Origin: a virus
Virus record (IMG/VR): IMGVR_UViG_3300045741_000403
Location: 1 to 23,995 of that record
DNA: 23,995 nucleotides
Reading direction: 5' to 3' (one strand)
Shown here: positions 14,342 to 21,537 of the stretch, piece by piece
Layout of the letters: every line of letters begins with the position of its first letter
Numbering within the stretch: position 1 is the first letter of the stretch
Notes under the pieces: model-generated
The model's input: only the letters and a program-made list of their open reading frames with translations
The model's database searches: none
Told to the model about the DNA's origin: nothing
Made by a program: the position numbers and the translations under genes

Positions 14342-15727
14342 TCAATCGTCCACCAGCATGCCGGGCGGCAGCTTGGGTGGTTTGGCCGCCGGCTTCTTGG
14401 CCCCGTCTTGCTTGGCCTTCCGCTTGTCATCCTGGTCGACCTGGCCGGCCGGGCCGTTGTCCGTGATGCGCATGTGCCGCAGGTCATACCGGACCTCAAA
14501 GTCAAACCGCTCGCCGTTCCGGTTCTTACCGAACGGCTCGGTCGTCCTGATCGTCACGATGCCGGACGCCAGCTCGTTCTGGCCGTACTGCCAGGCCCAC
14601 ATGACCGAGCAGTGTTCCTTGAGGGCCCGGCTGTACTTCACGACGTTCTCGGCCTGGTCGAACTGGGCCAGCACGATGAAGCAGCAGTCCAGCCGCTTGG
14701 CCGCCAGTTTGAACTGGCGCATGGCCTTGCCCATCGACTTCCACTGCTCGTCCCGGGGGTTGTCCTGGTCGAGCAGCCCGATGTAGTCGACCACCACGAC
14801 GTCCGGTTTCATGGGCCTGGCGTACGCGATCACGTTGCTGGCCGTGACGTTGTCGTCGGGCGTCCAGATGCGGAACCACGTGTCGTACTGGTCGCCGATC
14901 TCGTGCAAGCGGTCCCGCATGGTCTGGATGCGGTTCGCGTCGTCGATCGTGATCTGCCGTTTGGTGATCCTGCCGTAGTCGACGCCCTCGACGCACGATG
15001 CCAACCGCCCGACGCACTCGTCCTCGTCCATCTCGAACGAGATCATCAGGGTCTTGTGGTGGGCCCCGAGGTACATGTTGACCAGCAACTGGTTGGCCAT
15101 CGCGGACTTGCCACCAGACGTCGGTCCAGCGATCAAGAACGCGTCGCCACGCTTGAGGCCGCCGCCGCGCTCGTCGAACGTCTTGAACCCGGTCATGATC
15201 TTGGCCGACGTGTCGTTGCTGATCAGCCGGTCGATCACGGCGTTGGCCGTTTCCTTCTCGCCGGCCCCGAACGACACGACCTTCCTGGCGGCCGTCGACC
15301 CCTTGATGTCCAGGCTGAGTTGGTCGACCTGGCTCTCGATCGTCGCGAACGTCTCGATCGTGGCCGTCTTGCACGCGTCCTTCACGGCCATGATGCCGTT
15401 CAGCGTCGTCCGGATCTTCCGGTGGAACGCCAGGATCGTCACGAGTTCGTCGGCCGCCTCCTCGGTCCTGACCGGCTTGACCTGGATGTTCTCGACGTAT
15501 TGGCGGGCGTCGTCCGACAGGCCCGGGTCCATCAGGAAGGTCCGGCGGTTCGGCACGTCGCGGCCGTGCTGCACGCGGGTCAGGATGCGGGCCATCACCT
15601 CGCAGGCCGCGTCCTCGCCGAAGTGCTCGACCGCCAGGACACCCAGCAGCTTGCCCGACATGTCCGGCACATTCATGATGGTCAGCAGGGCCGTTTGCTC
15701 GGCTTCCGAGTTGATCGTCAGGGCCAC
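14342..15727 (-). CDS. dnaB: Replicative DNA helicase, DnaB family
   Basis: Hexameric RecA-fold helicase that unwinds the phage replication fork. 461 residues, the usual DnaB length. N-terminal helical domain (SEAEQTALLTIM, AVEHFGEDAACEVMARIL), then the ATPase core: Walker A GPTSGGKSAM (about residue 200), the switch segment FEMDEDE, Walker B VVVVDYIGLLDQ (about 312), and the Q-loop region FIVLAQFD. The C-terminus is a charged, lysine-rich tail (KRKAKQDGAKK), often a partner-binding region. GTG 15727 has GAGGAGG upstream and overlaps the preceding gene by ten bases. A separate loader protein is often needed; a candidate lies at 16513-17145. Confidence 0.93.
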   Translation of the reverse strand: MALTINSEAEQTALLTIMNVPDMSGKLLGVLAVEHFGEDAACEVMARILTRVQHGRDVPNRRTFLMDPGLSDDARQYVENIQVKPVRTEEAADELVTILAFHRKIRTTLNGIMAVKDACKTATIETFATIESQVDQLSLDIKGSTAARKVVSFGAGEKETANAVIDRLISNDTSAKIMTGFKTFDERGGGLKRGDAFLIAGPTSGGKSAMANQLLVNMYLGAHHKTLMISFEMDEDECVGRLASCVEGVDYGRITKRQITIDDANRIQTMRDRLHEIGDQYDTWFRIWTPDDNVTASNVIAYARPMKPDVVVVDYIGLLDQDNPRDEQWKSMGKAMRQFKLAAKRLDCCFIVLAQFDQAENVVKYSRALKEHCSVMWAWQYGQNELASGIVTIRTTEPFGKNRNGERFDFEVRYDLRHMRITDNGPAGQVDQDDKRKAKQDGAKKPAAKPPKLPPGMLVDD

Positions 15728-15957
15728 GTCACGCCCTCCTCACGGACACCTGCACGCACCGCGAGTGTGAACTCGTACGGCAGCAAACGGCGCAGCCTGC
15801 CCGATTGCATCATGCCCGATTTGATCAGACTCCTGAGCGGGAAGGCATGATGACCAAACCGTACATAGGAAAGACCGTAGCGCACGCTCGTCAGAAAGCG
15901 CACGCTGTTTCGCGCGTCTATGACCTCATGCAGCGGCTTGCCGGGTCCGGGATTCAC
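15718..15957 (-). CDS. Small 'PGRS'-type orphan protein (79 aa)
   Basis: GTG 15957 is chosen over 15963 because GAGG sits correctly before it and the protein then opens MNPGPGKPLHEVID, like the other PGRS genes. The segment FGHHAFPLRSLIKSGMM lines up with IGSFAIPHRSLVRSGMM in the gene just upstream, including the identical SGMM, so the two are diverged tandem paralogs. The C-terminal part (LAVRAGVREEGVTWP) is GC-rich and carries the ribosome binding site for the helicase gene. Function unknown. Confidence 0.58.
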   Translation of the reverse strand: MNPGPGKPLHEVIDARNSVRFLTSVRYGLSYVRFGHHAFPLRSLIKSGMMQSGRLRRLLPYEFTLAVRAGVREEGVTWP

Positions 15958-15981
15958 GGGCACCTCAGGGCGGTTCGGACT
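15953..15981 (-). repeat. Junction repeat, copy 1
   Basis: Twenty-nine bases nearly identical to the copy at 16173-16201, exactly 220 bases away, with two mismatches. It spans the last codons and stop of one tiny gene (SEPP, TGA) and the GAGG site and GTG of the next. Confidence 0.75.
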
Positions 15982-16177
15982 CGTGAACCACGCAATGCAT
16001 TAGGTCGTGATGGATTGTCGGCCAAGTCATCATGCCGGACCGGACCAGGCTTCGATGTGGTATGGCAAACGAGCCTATGACGATAGTCTGGGTTGCAAGG
16101 TCGTTGGCACGCCGAAACGGACCAAGATGCATTTCATTCATGACCCATTTCAGCGACCGGCCTGGTTCGATCTTCAC
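15965..16177 (-). CDS. Small 'PGRS' orphan protein (70 aa)
   Basis: GTG 16177 preceded by GAGG that overlaps the upstream stop. The protein opens MKIEPGRSLKWVMNEM, has a hydrophobic middle (LATQTIVIGSFAIP), then HRSLVRSGMM, and ends HESEPP. The last three codons before its stop, and the leader of the following gene, repeat the sequence at its own upstream junction (29 bases, two mismatches). It is the clearest member of the PGRS set. The composition is lower in GC than the flanking genes. Function unknown. Confidence 0.6.
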   Translation of the reverse strand: MKIEPGRSLKWVMNEMHLGPFRRANDLATQTIVIGSFAIPHRSLVRSGMMTWPTIHHDLMHCVVHESEPP

Positions 16178-16201
16178 GGTCACCTCAGGGTGGTTCGGAC
16201 T
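16173..16201 (-). repeat. Junction repeat, copy 2
   Basis: Second copy of the stop-ribosome-site-start junction, here between the zinc-ribbon gene ending DDQSEPP and the PGRS gene. The sequences between the copies are highly diverged. Confidence 0.75.
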
Positions 16202-16493
16202 GGTCGTCCATCCCGATCGTGATCCACCAGAACGCCCGCATCGGCGCGGCCGGTGCCCAGCCAAGGGCCGAGACGTCCTTTCGGCAACCACCGGGCTTCT
16301 CCGTCGTGGTCGTCGGTGGCTGGGTCGTACCCGTTACCCGACACGTCCCGACAGTCACGATCGACAAGACTTCCGGGACATCACACATTGGGAGAGCTGC
16401 GCGTTGCTCGTCCACGGACGCCTTGAACCAGCAAGGGCCGCACATGAACACTTTGTTGTCGGAGCGTATCCCGCATTTTGGACAGATCTTCAT
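16185..16493 (-). CDS. Zinc-ribbon protein ending in DDQSEPP (102 aa)
   Basis: ATG 16493 follows AGGAGG and the TAAA element. It opens MKICPKCGIRSDNKVFMCGPCW, of which the two CxxC pairs (CPKC and CGPC) make a compact zinc ribbon. The middle has a threonine-rich run (TTQPPTTTTEKP). The C-terminal WWITIGMDDQSEPP matches the end of the 169-residue zinc protein at 22446 (VVYCDDQSEPP), although the rest differs. The shared tail coincides with a repeated DNA junction, so it may reflect recombination or a small conserved binding peptide. Confidence 0.62.
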   Translation of the reverse strand: MKICPKCGIRSDNKVFMCGPCWFKASVDEQRAALPMCDVPEVLSIVTVGTCRVTGTTQPPTTTTEKPGGCRKDVSALGWAPAAPMRAFWWITIGMDDQSEPP

Positions 16494-16499
16494 GACGTT

Positions 16500-16515
16500 C
16501 CTCCTGGCCCGTTTA
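16500..16515 (-). promoter_or_regulatory. TAAA-N-AGGAGG initiation element
   Basis: TAAAC, then GGGCC, then AGGAGG before ATG 16493; the same spacing as at 13833. The TAA is the upstream stop. Confidence 0.5.
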
Positions 16516-17145
16516 CCCGTAGGTCTTGATGTGGCCTGCGCCTGACGACCCGTACAGCATGACGTCGGGCGTGAAGTTGAATCGGTTGATCGCGACGTCG
16601 AGCGGGTGGCCCCCGGTCCCGACCACCAGGCACACCGTGTGGCTCGTGGCCCACCGGCGCCAGCGATCGACCGACTCGATCGTCTGGACCGATGGATCCC
16701 GATGGGCGCCCGAAACCACCACGACGTCGGGCACGACATCGTCGGGAGGCCCAACGGGCCGGCCCCACTGGTTCAGGTCCGTGCACCCGGTCCACACGAT
16801 CACGGCGTTGGACTGGCGGTCCAGCACGCTCCTGACCACCAGGCTGGCGGCCCGCTCGGCGGCCAGCGGGGTCGGGTCGGCCGTGACCATGACGGTCAGG
16901 CCGGCGAACGGCGCGTGGTCCCCGAGCAGCTCGTCGTACACGGCGGCCTGGTGGCGGTCGAGGAACGCGTAGGGCTTCTCGTCCTGGGCCCACGGCCGCA
17001 GCGCTTTGAATGTCTGGAAGGTCACGTGGGCGCGCTCGACCGCCCAGAACTGGCGCGGCACACCGGCCACGTGCAACAGCCGGTCGTACGGCGTGGCGGC
17101 CACCCGGTGCAGCGTGCTGCGCGCTAGATCGTCAGTTCGTCCCAC
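16513..17145 (-). CDS. Unknown protein, possible degenerate helicase loader (210 aa)
   Basis: GTG 17145, seven bases after AGGA, gives 210 residues and overlaps the upstream helicase gene by 22 bases; GTG 17103 is an alternative. The start (YDRLLHVAGVPRQFWAV) resembles the 'R-L-x-x-AGIPxRF' opening of DnaC/IstB-type loaders. An alternating strand-helix pattern follows: GLTVMVTADPTPLAAERAA where a Walker A loop would be, DVVVVSGAH where Walker B would be, and later SHTVCLVVGTG. The lysine of Walker A is absent. The layout fits an AAA+ fold that has lost nucleotide binding, and the DnaB-like helicase nearby supports it. This remains an inference. Confidence 0.5.
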   Translation of the reverse strand: MGRTDDLARSTLHRVAATPYDRLLHVAGVPRQFWAVERAHVTFQTFKALRPWAQDEKPYAFLDRHQAAVYDELLGDHAPFAGLTVMVTADPTPLAAERAASLVVRSVLDRQSNAVIVWTGCTDLNQWGRPVGPPDDVVPDVVVVSGAHRDPSVQTIESVDRWRRWATSHTVCLVVGTGGHPLDVAINRFNFTPDVMLYGSSGAGHIKTYG

Positions 17146-18626
17146 CGGAGTGTCCTGCCGGTCGACCGCGGCTTCTCGGTTTTCTGCCGGCGCCTGACGT
17201 TTACGGACACGTGGTGCTCGCGGAATCCCAGACGCTCGTGCTCGCCCTGCTGGACCTTCAGGCAATTGCGGCTCATCCGCGACTCGTCGACGTAGATCGT
17301 ACAGGTCGGCCTTTTCTTCTGGCAGGACTCGCCGAGGCATGCGGGATCCCGGACGCCAGGGCACCCCGGGCACTTGGTCCGGATGCGGCTGATCCTCTGG
17401 TACCAATTGTACGGGTTGGCCATCGGCAGCGTGCTGTGCAGGCTGGACCACGGCCACACGTCCCACCCGAGCTGGACGATCTTGCTGTAGGCCACGACCA
17501 CGTCGATGTCGCCGGCCGCCGCGTCGAGCCGGAGGCCCCGGCGCTTGGCACCTGCGACCTCGCCGTGCAGGCCCGACACCTTCAGGCCGGGCTGGGCATC
17601 CTCGAGCATGCCGATCAGCGTGCGGATGTGCCGGATGCGGTCGGTCACGACCAGCACGCGGTGGCCGGCCTGGACGTCGGCCAGCACGCGCGACACGATC
17701 AACCGGTTGCGCCCGACGTGCTGGCTCAGGTACGCCAGCAACCGGTTCCAGCGGATCTGGATGTTGGGCGACGGGCACGACGGCGGCACCAACCCGGTCG
17801 ACACGACCGTCACGTCGACCGGCAGTTGCTCGATCTTGCCGACGGCCGTGACCTGCCCGACTGCGTCGTGCATGACGACCTCGAGCCCGTCCTTACGCTT
17901 GGGTGTCGCGGTCAGCGCGATCCTGTACCGCGAGTTGGTCGTGTTGATCACCCGGGAGAAGCAGGGGGCCGAGGCCGAGTGGGCCTCGTCGACGATCACG
18001 ACCCCCCAGGCATCTCGGTGGGCCCTCAGGTCATCCATGTGGTGGTGGAACTGCTGCCAGGTGGCCAGCGTCACGACGTCGTACCGCTCGTCGGCCTTAC
18101 GGATCACGCCGGACAGCCGGCGCTTGGCCTGGCGCTCCAGGCTGTCGACGTTGGTGAACTGCCGGAGCTTCTCGTCGAACTGCTCCAGCAGGCTGACCTC
18201 CTGGGCCAGCACGAGCGCCTTCTGCCTCAACTGGCAGACCATCCAGACACCAAGGATGGCCTTCCCCCAGCGGGGCGGGCAGACCACGATCCCGCGGCGA
18301 CCGGCCTGCACCCACGCGTCCCACACGCCGACCTGATCGGGTCGCAGGTTGCCCGTGAATTGGAGATCGTGGTCGAGCGGGACCTTGGCCCGCTGGTCCT
18401 GGATCGTGAACTCGTCGCCGAACGTGTCGATCAGCTTCGGGACGTCGCCCCGAGGAAACCCGACCCACCCGTCAAACTCCCGGTAGGTCCGGACCTCTTG
18501 GAACGCGTCGGGGTCGTCGGAGGCCTCGGGCCCGAACCAGTACGTGTAGGCCCGCCGGTGCCGGTCGGTCACGAGGTCGGCCGGGACGTACAGCCGGCCC
18601 GTCAGGATGGCGACCGGCCGGTCCAT
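17124..18626 (-). CDS. UvsW-like SF2 DNA helicase with cysteine cluster
   Basis: A 500-residue superfamily 2 helicase of the kind that, in T4 (UvsW), regresses forks and branch-migrates recombination intermediates. Order: N-terminal DNA-binding part, TGNLRPDQVGVWDAW (Q-motif-like), Walker A CPPRWGKAILG (about 116-126), DEAH (213-216), TATPKRKDG (239-247), and a second RecA domain with VLVVTDR, GLHGEV and a motif VI variant QRISRIRTK. Right after this lies a cysteine cluster (CPGCPGVRDPACLGESC) that could bind zinc. The Walker A ends GKA rather than GKT. ATG 18626 lies just after the upstream stop. Confidence 0.87.
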   Translation of the reverse strand: MDRPVAILTGRLYVPADLVTDRHRRAYTYWFGPEASDDPDAFQEVRTYREFDGWVGFPRGDVPKLIDTFGDEFTIQDQRAKVPLDHDLQFTGNLRPDQVGVWDAWVQAGRRGIVVCPPRWGKAILGVWMVCQLRQKALVLAQEVSLLEQFDEKLRQFTNVDSLERQAKRRLSGVIRKADERYDVVTLATWQQFHHHMDDLRAHRDAWGVVIVDEAHSASAPCFSRVINTTNSRYRIALTATPKRKDGLEVVMHDAVGQVTAVGKIEQLPVDVTVVSTGLVPPSCPSPNIQIRWNRLLAYLSQHVGRNRLIVSRVLADVQAGHRVLVVTDRIRHIRTLIGMLEDAQPGLKVSGLHGEVAGAKRRGLRLDAAAGDIDVVVAYSKIVQLGWDVWPWSSLHSTLPMANPYNWYQRISRIRTKCPGCPGVRDPACLGESCQKKRPTCTIYVDESRMSRNCLKVQQGEHERLGFREHHVSVNVRRRQKTEKPRSTGRTLRWDELTI

Positions 18627-18627
18627 G

Positions 18628-18933
18628 TCACTGGGCTGGCGTCCAGGCCCTGACGGGCCTCATCATCTCGACGGCCAGGGCCGTCCGGCGCTCGGCCTCG
18701 TGGTCCCGGACGGTCATGCGGCCCGAGCTGTCGAGCGTGTGGCCGCACTGGTCGGTCAGGACCGTGGTCCTGAAGCACACGCAGCACTGGTACACGGTCA
18801 GCTCGTGGCGGTCAGGGTTCGGGTCGTCGCGCATGATGACTTCCCCGATCTTGTGGCTCGCGGTCCGGCCGCACCGGCACCACTCACCCGCACACGACCT
18901 CGACACCCATCCATTCACCCGAATCTCAGGCAT
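18628..18933 (-). CDS. Cysteine-rich zinc-binding candidate (101 aa)
   Basis: ATG 18933 lies four bases after the upstream stop. Cysteines occur as CAGEWCRCG near residue 14-20 and QCCVC near residue 48, then a QCGHTLD segment, matching a two-knuckle zinc site. The rest is hydrophilic and ends in a helical ERRTALAVEMMRPV. No specific family recognised. It lies between a ribbon-helix-helix candidate and the UvsW-like helicase, separated by only a few bases, so the three are probably co-translated. Confidence 0.6.
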   Translation of the reverse strand: MPEIRVNGWVSRSCAGEWCRCGRTASHKIGEVIMRDDPNPDRHELTVYQCCVCFRTTVLTDQCGHTLDSSGRMTVRDHEAERRTALAVEMMRPVRAWTPAQ

Positions 18934-18937
18934 GACA

Positions 18938-19198
18938 TCATCCCCGCTTGCGCTTGAGCCACGCGGTCCTGGTCTTGCTGGCCGGCGGCAGTTCTGGCAG
19001 AAGCTCCTGCTCGACCTTGCCGTACTGGATCTTGTCCTCGTGGTCAAGGATCCCGGCCGACTTCAGCTTCTGCCGTACAATTCGGTACACCCACTCGCTC
19101 GTCGTGCACCCGAGCGCCTCAGCCGCCATGTCGACGATCTCGCCGATCTCAAGGTCTCGCGCCGGGATGTGGAACGTGATCTTCCTGCTGGTCTCCAT
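18938..19198 (-). CDS. Ribbon-helix-helix-like DNA-binding candidate (86 aa)
   Basis: ATG 19198 follows AGGAGG. The N-terminal strand KITFHIPARDL, then a helix EIGEIVDMAAEALG, a short turn, and a second helix SEWVYRIVRQKLKS follow the Arc/CopG plan. The C-terminus is basic (KTRTAWLKRKRG). Proteins of this plan bind operators as dimers and regulate transcription. The domain call is by pattern only, since the residues are not a textbook match. It could control this gene cluster. Confidence 0.5.
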   Translation of the reverse strand: METSRKITFHIPARDLEIGEIVDMAAEALGCTTSEWVYRIVRQKLKSAGILDHEDKIQYGKVEQELLPELPPASKTRTAWLKRKRG

Positions 19199-19203
19199 GA
19201 TGC

Positions 19204-19221
19204 CCTCCTGGGCCTACTTTA
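19204..19221 (-). promoter_or_regulatory. TAAA-N-AGGAGG initiation element
   Basis: TAAA, then GTAGGCCC, then AGGAGG before ATG 19198. Here TAAA is not an upstream stop codon in the reading frame seen, so it is conserved for another reason. Confidence 0.45.
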
Positions 19222-19264
19222 CTACAACGTGAACAAACACACCATTCGTATGGATGCGTCTCAT
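19214..19264 (-). CDS. Possible 16-residue coupling or leader peptide
   Basis: ATG 19264 overlaps the stop of the glycosylase-like gene (ATGA). It reads MRRIHTNGVFVHVVVK, then TAG just before the AGGAGG of the next gene. It has only position and coupling in its favour. It may simply carry ribosomes to the next start. Confidence 0.25.
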   Translation of the reverse strand: MRRIHTNGVFVHVVVK

Positions 19265-19860
19265 GAACGATCTGGCCACCAGGACCAGTCCGGATTCCCT
19301 CCGTCCAGTCTGGTGCTACCGAGCCACCTGGCCAACGGGATGGGGTCGATCCCGACCTGCCGGCACCCGGCCAACATGGCGGCGTGGTCGACCGGCAACC
19401 CGTGCTCGACCAACTGGGCCGCGACGTGTCGGTCGATCGGGAACGCCGGGATCTCCAGGTAGTCCCGCGCGAACATGTCGATCACCTTGAACCGGCGCCG
19501 GCCACCTGCGACCGCCTGGATGTCGTCCACGCTCGAGATGGTGCCGAGATAGCCGGGCCACGTGAAATCCATGTCGGCCAGGCACGACGAGATCCGGTCG
19601 ACGATCTGGTTCTGCCAGGCCAACGGGAACAGGTTTTGGCCGTACAGGTCGACGAGCGACCAGCCCAGTTCCTGGCGGCGGTTCAGGGCGGCCCCTTGGA
19701 CAGCCTGGCGGCGCTGGAATCTCCAGGGCCCGGCCCCCACGCACGCGAGCAACGCGTCGGTCGCGTCGGCCGGCAACCACGGTCTCCACGGATGCTCGCG
19801 GTAGTGCTGGGCGGCCTGGTCGTGCAGGCGCCGCAAAGTGTCGAGCTGCACGTCGTTCAT
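19261..19860 (-). CDS. DNA-glycosylase-like (HhH-GPD type) protein (199 aa)
   Basis: ATG 19860 overlaps the upstream stop (ATGA). The C-terminal half has KVIDMFARDYLEIPAFPID, then RHVAAQLVEHGLP and GIDPIPLARWL. This resembles the end of the helix-hairpin-helix glycosylase fold, where a D-[RT]-H-V segment follows the catalytic aspartate region (EndoIII/OGG type). The N-terminal part is helical (LDTLRRLHDQAAQHYREH). A lesion- or modified-base-removing role fits a DNA replication cluster. The canonical LPGVG hairpin is not obvious, so the assignment is tentative. Confidence 0.5.
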   Translation of the reverse strand: MNDVQLDTLRRLHDQAAQHYREHPWRPWLPADATDALLACVGAGPWRFQRRQAVQGAALNRRQELGWSLVDLYGQNLFPLAWQNQIVDRISSCLADMDFTWPGYLGTISSVDDIQAVAGGRRRFKVIDMFARDYLEIPAFPIDRHVAAQLVEHGLPVDHAAMLAGCRQVGIDPIPLARWLGSTRLDGGNPDWSWWPDRS

Positions 19861-20192
19861 GGGCGCGGCCTGCTGCCAATCCCGTGGAGCTGGCCCCACC
19901 AGTCACACCCGTCCTGCGGGACACTGGAGTAGCCCCAGAACGTGTAGCCGCGCGGCAGCTTCCAGTCCCGGCCTTTCGGCAGGTCGGTCGGGACTGCCGG
20001 GACCAGCCACCCGATCTGGTCGCCGCCATACTTCAGCCAGGTCGGTTCACGTCCGTCCCCTGGTTGCTGGTCGGTCTCGGCACACGTCCGACAGAGCAGC
20101 CGCTGGTTCTCCAAGAACGCCTGGTACTCGCACCGCAGCTTGACGCCGCGGGCACCACACGCCTCACACTCGTACCTCTTGGGTGTCGCCAT
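19857..20192 (-). CDS. Zinc-knuckle protein (111 aa)
   Basis: ATG 20192 follows AGGAGG. Two CxxC pairs, CEAC near residue 9 and CRTC near residue 35, form a likely zinc finger. The remainder is rich in aromatic residues and proline (WLKYGGDQIGWLVPAVP, YTFWGYSSVPQDGCDWWGQL). No known family. It overlaps the glycosylase-like gene by four bases and so is co-translated with it. Confidence 0.62.
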   Translation of the reverse strand: MATPKRYECEACGARGVKLRCEYQAFLENQRLLCRTCAETDQQPGDGREPTWLKYGGDQIGWLVPAVPTDLPKGRDWKLPRGYTFWGYSSVPQDGCDWWGQLHGIGSRPRP

Positions 20193-20224
20193 TGTCGGCC
20201 TCCTGCTTGATCTGCTCGCACAGT

Positions 20225-20350
20225 TCAAAAATGATCGGACTGAATACGCCGCCCAGGAAAGCGAAAATGCGTCCGCAGCCTGAGCCCGTTCAGGCGGAAA
20301 GCCGGTCGCTGTTCAACGTCCAAGATGTCGCGCAATCGACTCTTGATCAT
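20225..20350 (-). CDS. Very small basic orphan protein (41 aa)
   Basis: ATG 20350 overlaps the stop of the SF1 helicase gene (ATGA). It reads MIKSRLRDILDVEQRPAFRL, then a basic RLRTHFRFPGRR and IQSDHF. The RFPGRR segment resembles RFSGRA of the 10037 gene, so it may be a truncated PGRS-set relative. The composition is AT-richer than its neighbours. It ends 32 bases before the next start. Function unknown. Confidence 0.45.
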   Translation of the reverse strand: MIKSRLRDILDVEQRPAFRLNGLRLRTHFRFPGRRIQSDHF

Positions 20351-21537
20351 GGCAATCCTCCGATCCACACCTTCTTCTTGGCCCGTGTCACGGCCGTGTA
20401 CATCCACCGGATCCTCATGTCGACCGGCATCATCCTGACGATCGACGTTTCCCACTGGACCACGACGTGGTCGTACTCGCAGCCCTGGGACGCGTGGCAC
20501 GTCAAGGCATACCCGAAGTTCACGTCGACGTACGGGAGCCTCAGGCCTTTGACCTGGGACGCGTCCGCGGAAGTCCCGTCGAGCAACACGTTGACGTCGA
20601 TCAGCGTCAGGACGTCGTTCGGCTTGATCGCCCGGTACTGAGGCGGGTGCCGGTACGGCAATTCGTGGTACCCGCCGAACGGGATGACCTGGCCGTTGTA
20701 CAGGCCGGCTTTCTTGTTGGACCGACGGACGAGCAGCGGCTCGCCGACCTGGGGTTCCTGGTTGTCATCCCAGCCAAACGACGCCCGGACCTTCCGGTTG
20801 ATGTGCCGGCGCAGGTCATTCGTGTACGTGATGGCCACGTGGTCGATCTGGTCGGACACCATGCCGGCCACCCGCTCGACCACGCGCCCGACGGCCGGCA
20901 ATCCCTCGATCACCCGGCAGGCCGCGGCCCAGTCGTCAGGGTGCTCCCGCAGTTCCGTGGCGGCCCTCAGGACCGGGCTCTCGAGGGCCTGGCGCCACAC
21001 ACGCACGAGATCGACCCGTTGGACCGGGATGTCGGCCTGTTTGCAGGCCGCCAAGAACTCGGGCCCGAACACGCTGAACGGCTTGTCGGCCGGCGTGACC
21101 GGCGGCAACTGGAACGCGTCCCCGACGATCAGCAGGCTGGCGTCGGCCGTCTGGACGGCCCACCACAGGTCCTCCCAGACGGCCGGCCCGACCATGCTGG
21201 ACTCGTCGCACACGACCAACCCGTTGGCCGGCCGCTCGATCTCGCTCGCCAGCTTTCGCCGGAATTCCACGGACCCGTCGGGCCGAGGCTGCGGCTTGTA
21301 CACGTGTGTGTGGATCGTCTTGGCCGGCCGGCCCGACACCTCGGCGGACCGCAAGGCCGCCCGATTGGTCGGCGCGACCACCACGGGCGTCCCGACCTCG
21401 TCCATGATGGTCTTGAGGGTGGTCGTCTTGCCAGAGCCGGCGGGACCACTCAGGATGCCGATCCGCCCAGGCTGCTGCACGAGCCATCGGGCCATGTCGA
21501 CGGCCTGGTGCTGCTCGGCGTTGAGCTGGATGGTCAC
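20347..21537 (-). CDS. RecD/Dda-like superfamily 1 DNA helicase
   Basis: A 396-residue 5'-3' SF1B helicase, similar in size to T4 Dda, which helps start replication and clears proteins from DNA. Seen: the Q-motif-like LNAEQHQAVD, Walker A GPAGSGKTTT (31-40), motif Ia APTNRAAL, motif II VVCDESSMVG (Asp about 111), the motif III region GDAFQLPPV, and the UvrD-C2 ending YALTCHASQGCEYDHVVV with a final YTAVTRAKKKVWIGG. GTG 21537 overlaps the upstream stop (GTGA). An earlier in-frame ATG would add an EPCREPC string that is the repeat gene read out of frame, so it is rejected. Confidence 0.93.
   Translation of the reverse strand: MTIQLNAEQHQAVDMARWLVQQPGRIGILSGPAGSGKTTTLKTIMDEVGTPVVVAPTNRAALRSAEVSGRPAKTIHTHVYKPQPRPDGSVEFRRKLASEIERPANGLVVCDESSMVGPAVWEDLWWAVQTADASLLIVGDAFQLPPVTPADKPFSVFGPEFLAACKQADIPVQRVDLVRVWRQALESPVLRAATELREHPDDWAAACRVIEGLPAVGRVVERVAGMVSDQIDHVAITYTNDLRRHINRKVRASFGWDDNQEPQVGEPLLVRRSNKKAGLYNGQVIPFGGYHELPYRHPPQYRAIKPNDVLTLIDVNVLLDGTSADASQVKGLRLPYVDVNFGYALTCHASQGCEYDHVVVQWETSIVRMMPVDMRIRWMYTAVTRAKKKVWIGGLP

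Noticed and set aside
14300-15850. Plus-strand open frame opposite dnaB
   Set aside because: Antisense shadow; the Walker motifs are on the minus strand.
17010-18653. Plus-strand open frame opposite the UvsW-like helicase
   Set aside because: Antisense shadow lacking motifs.
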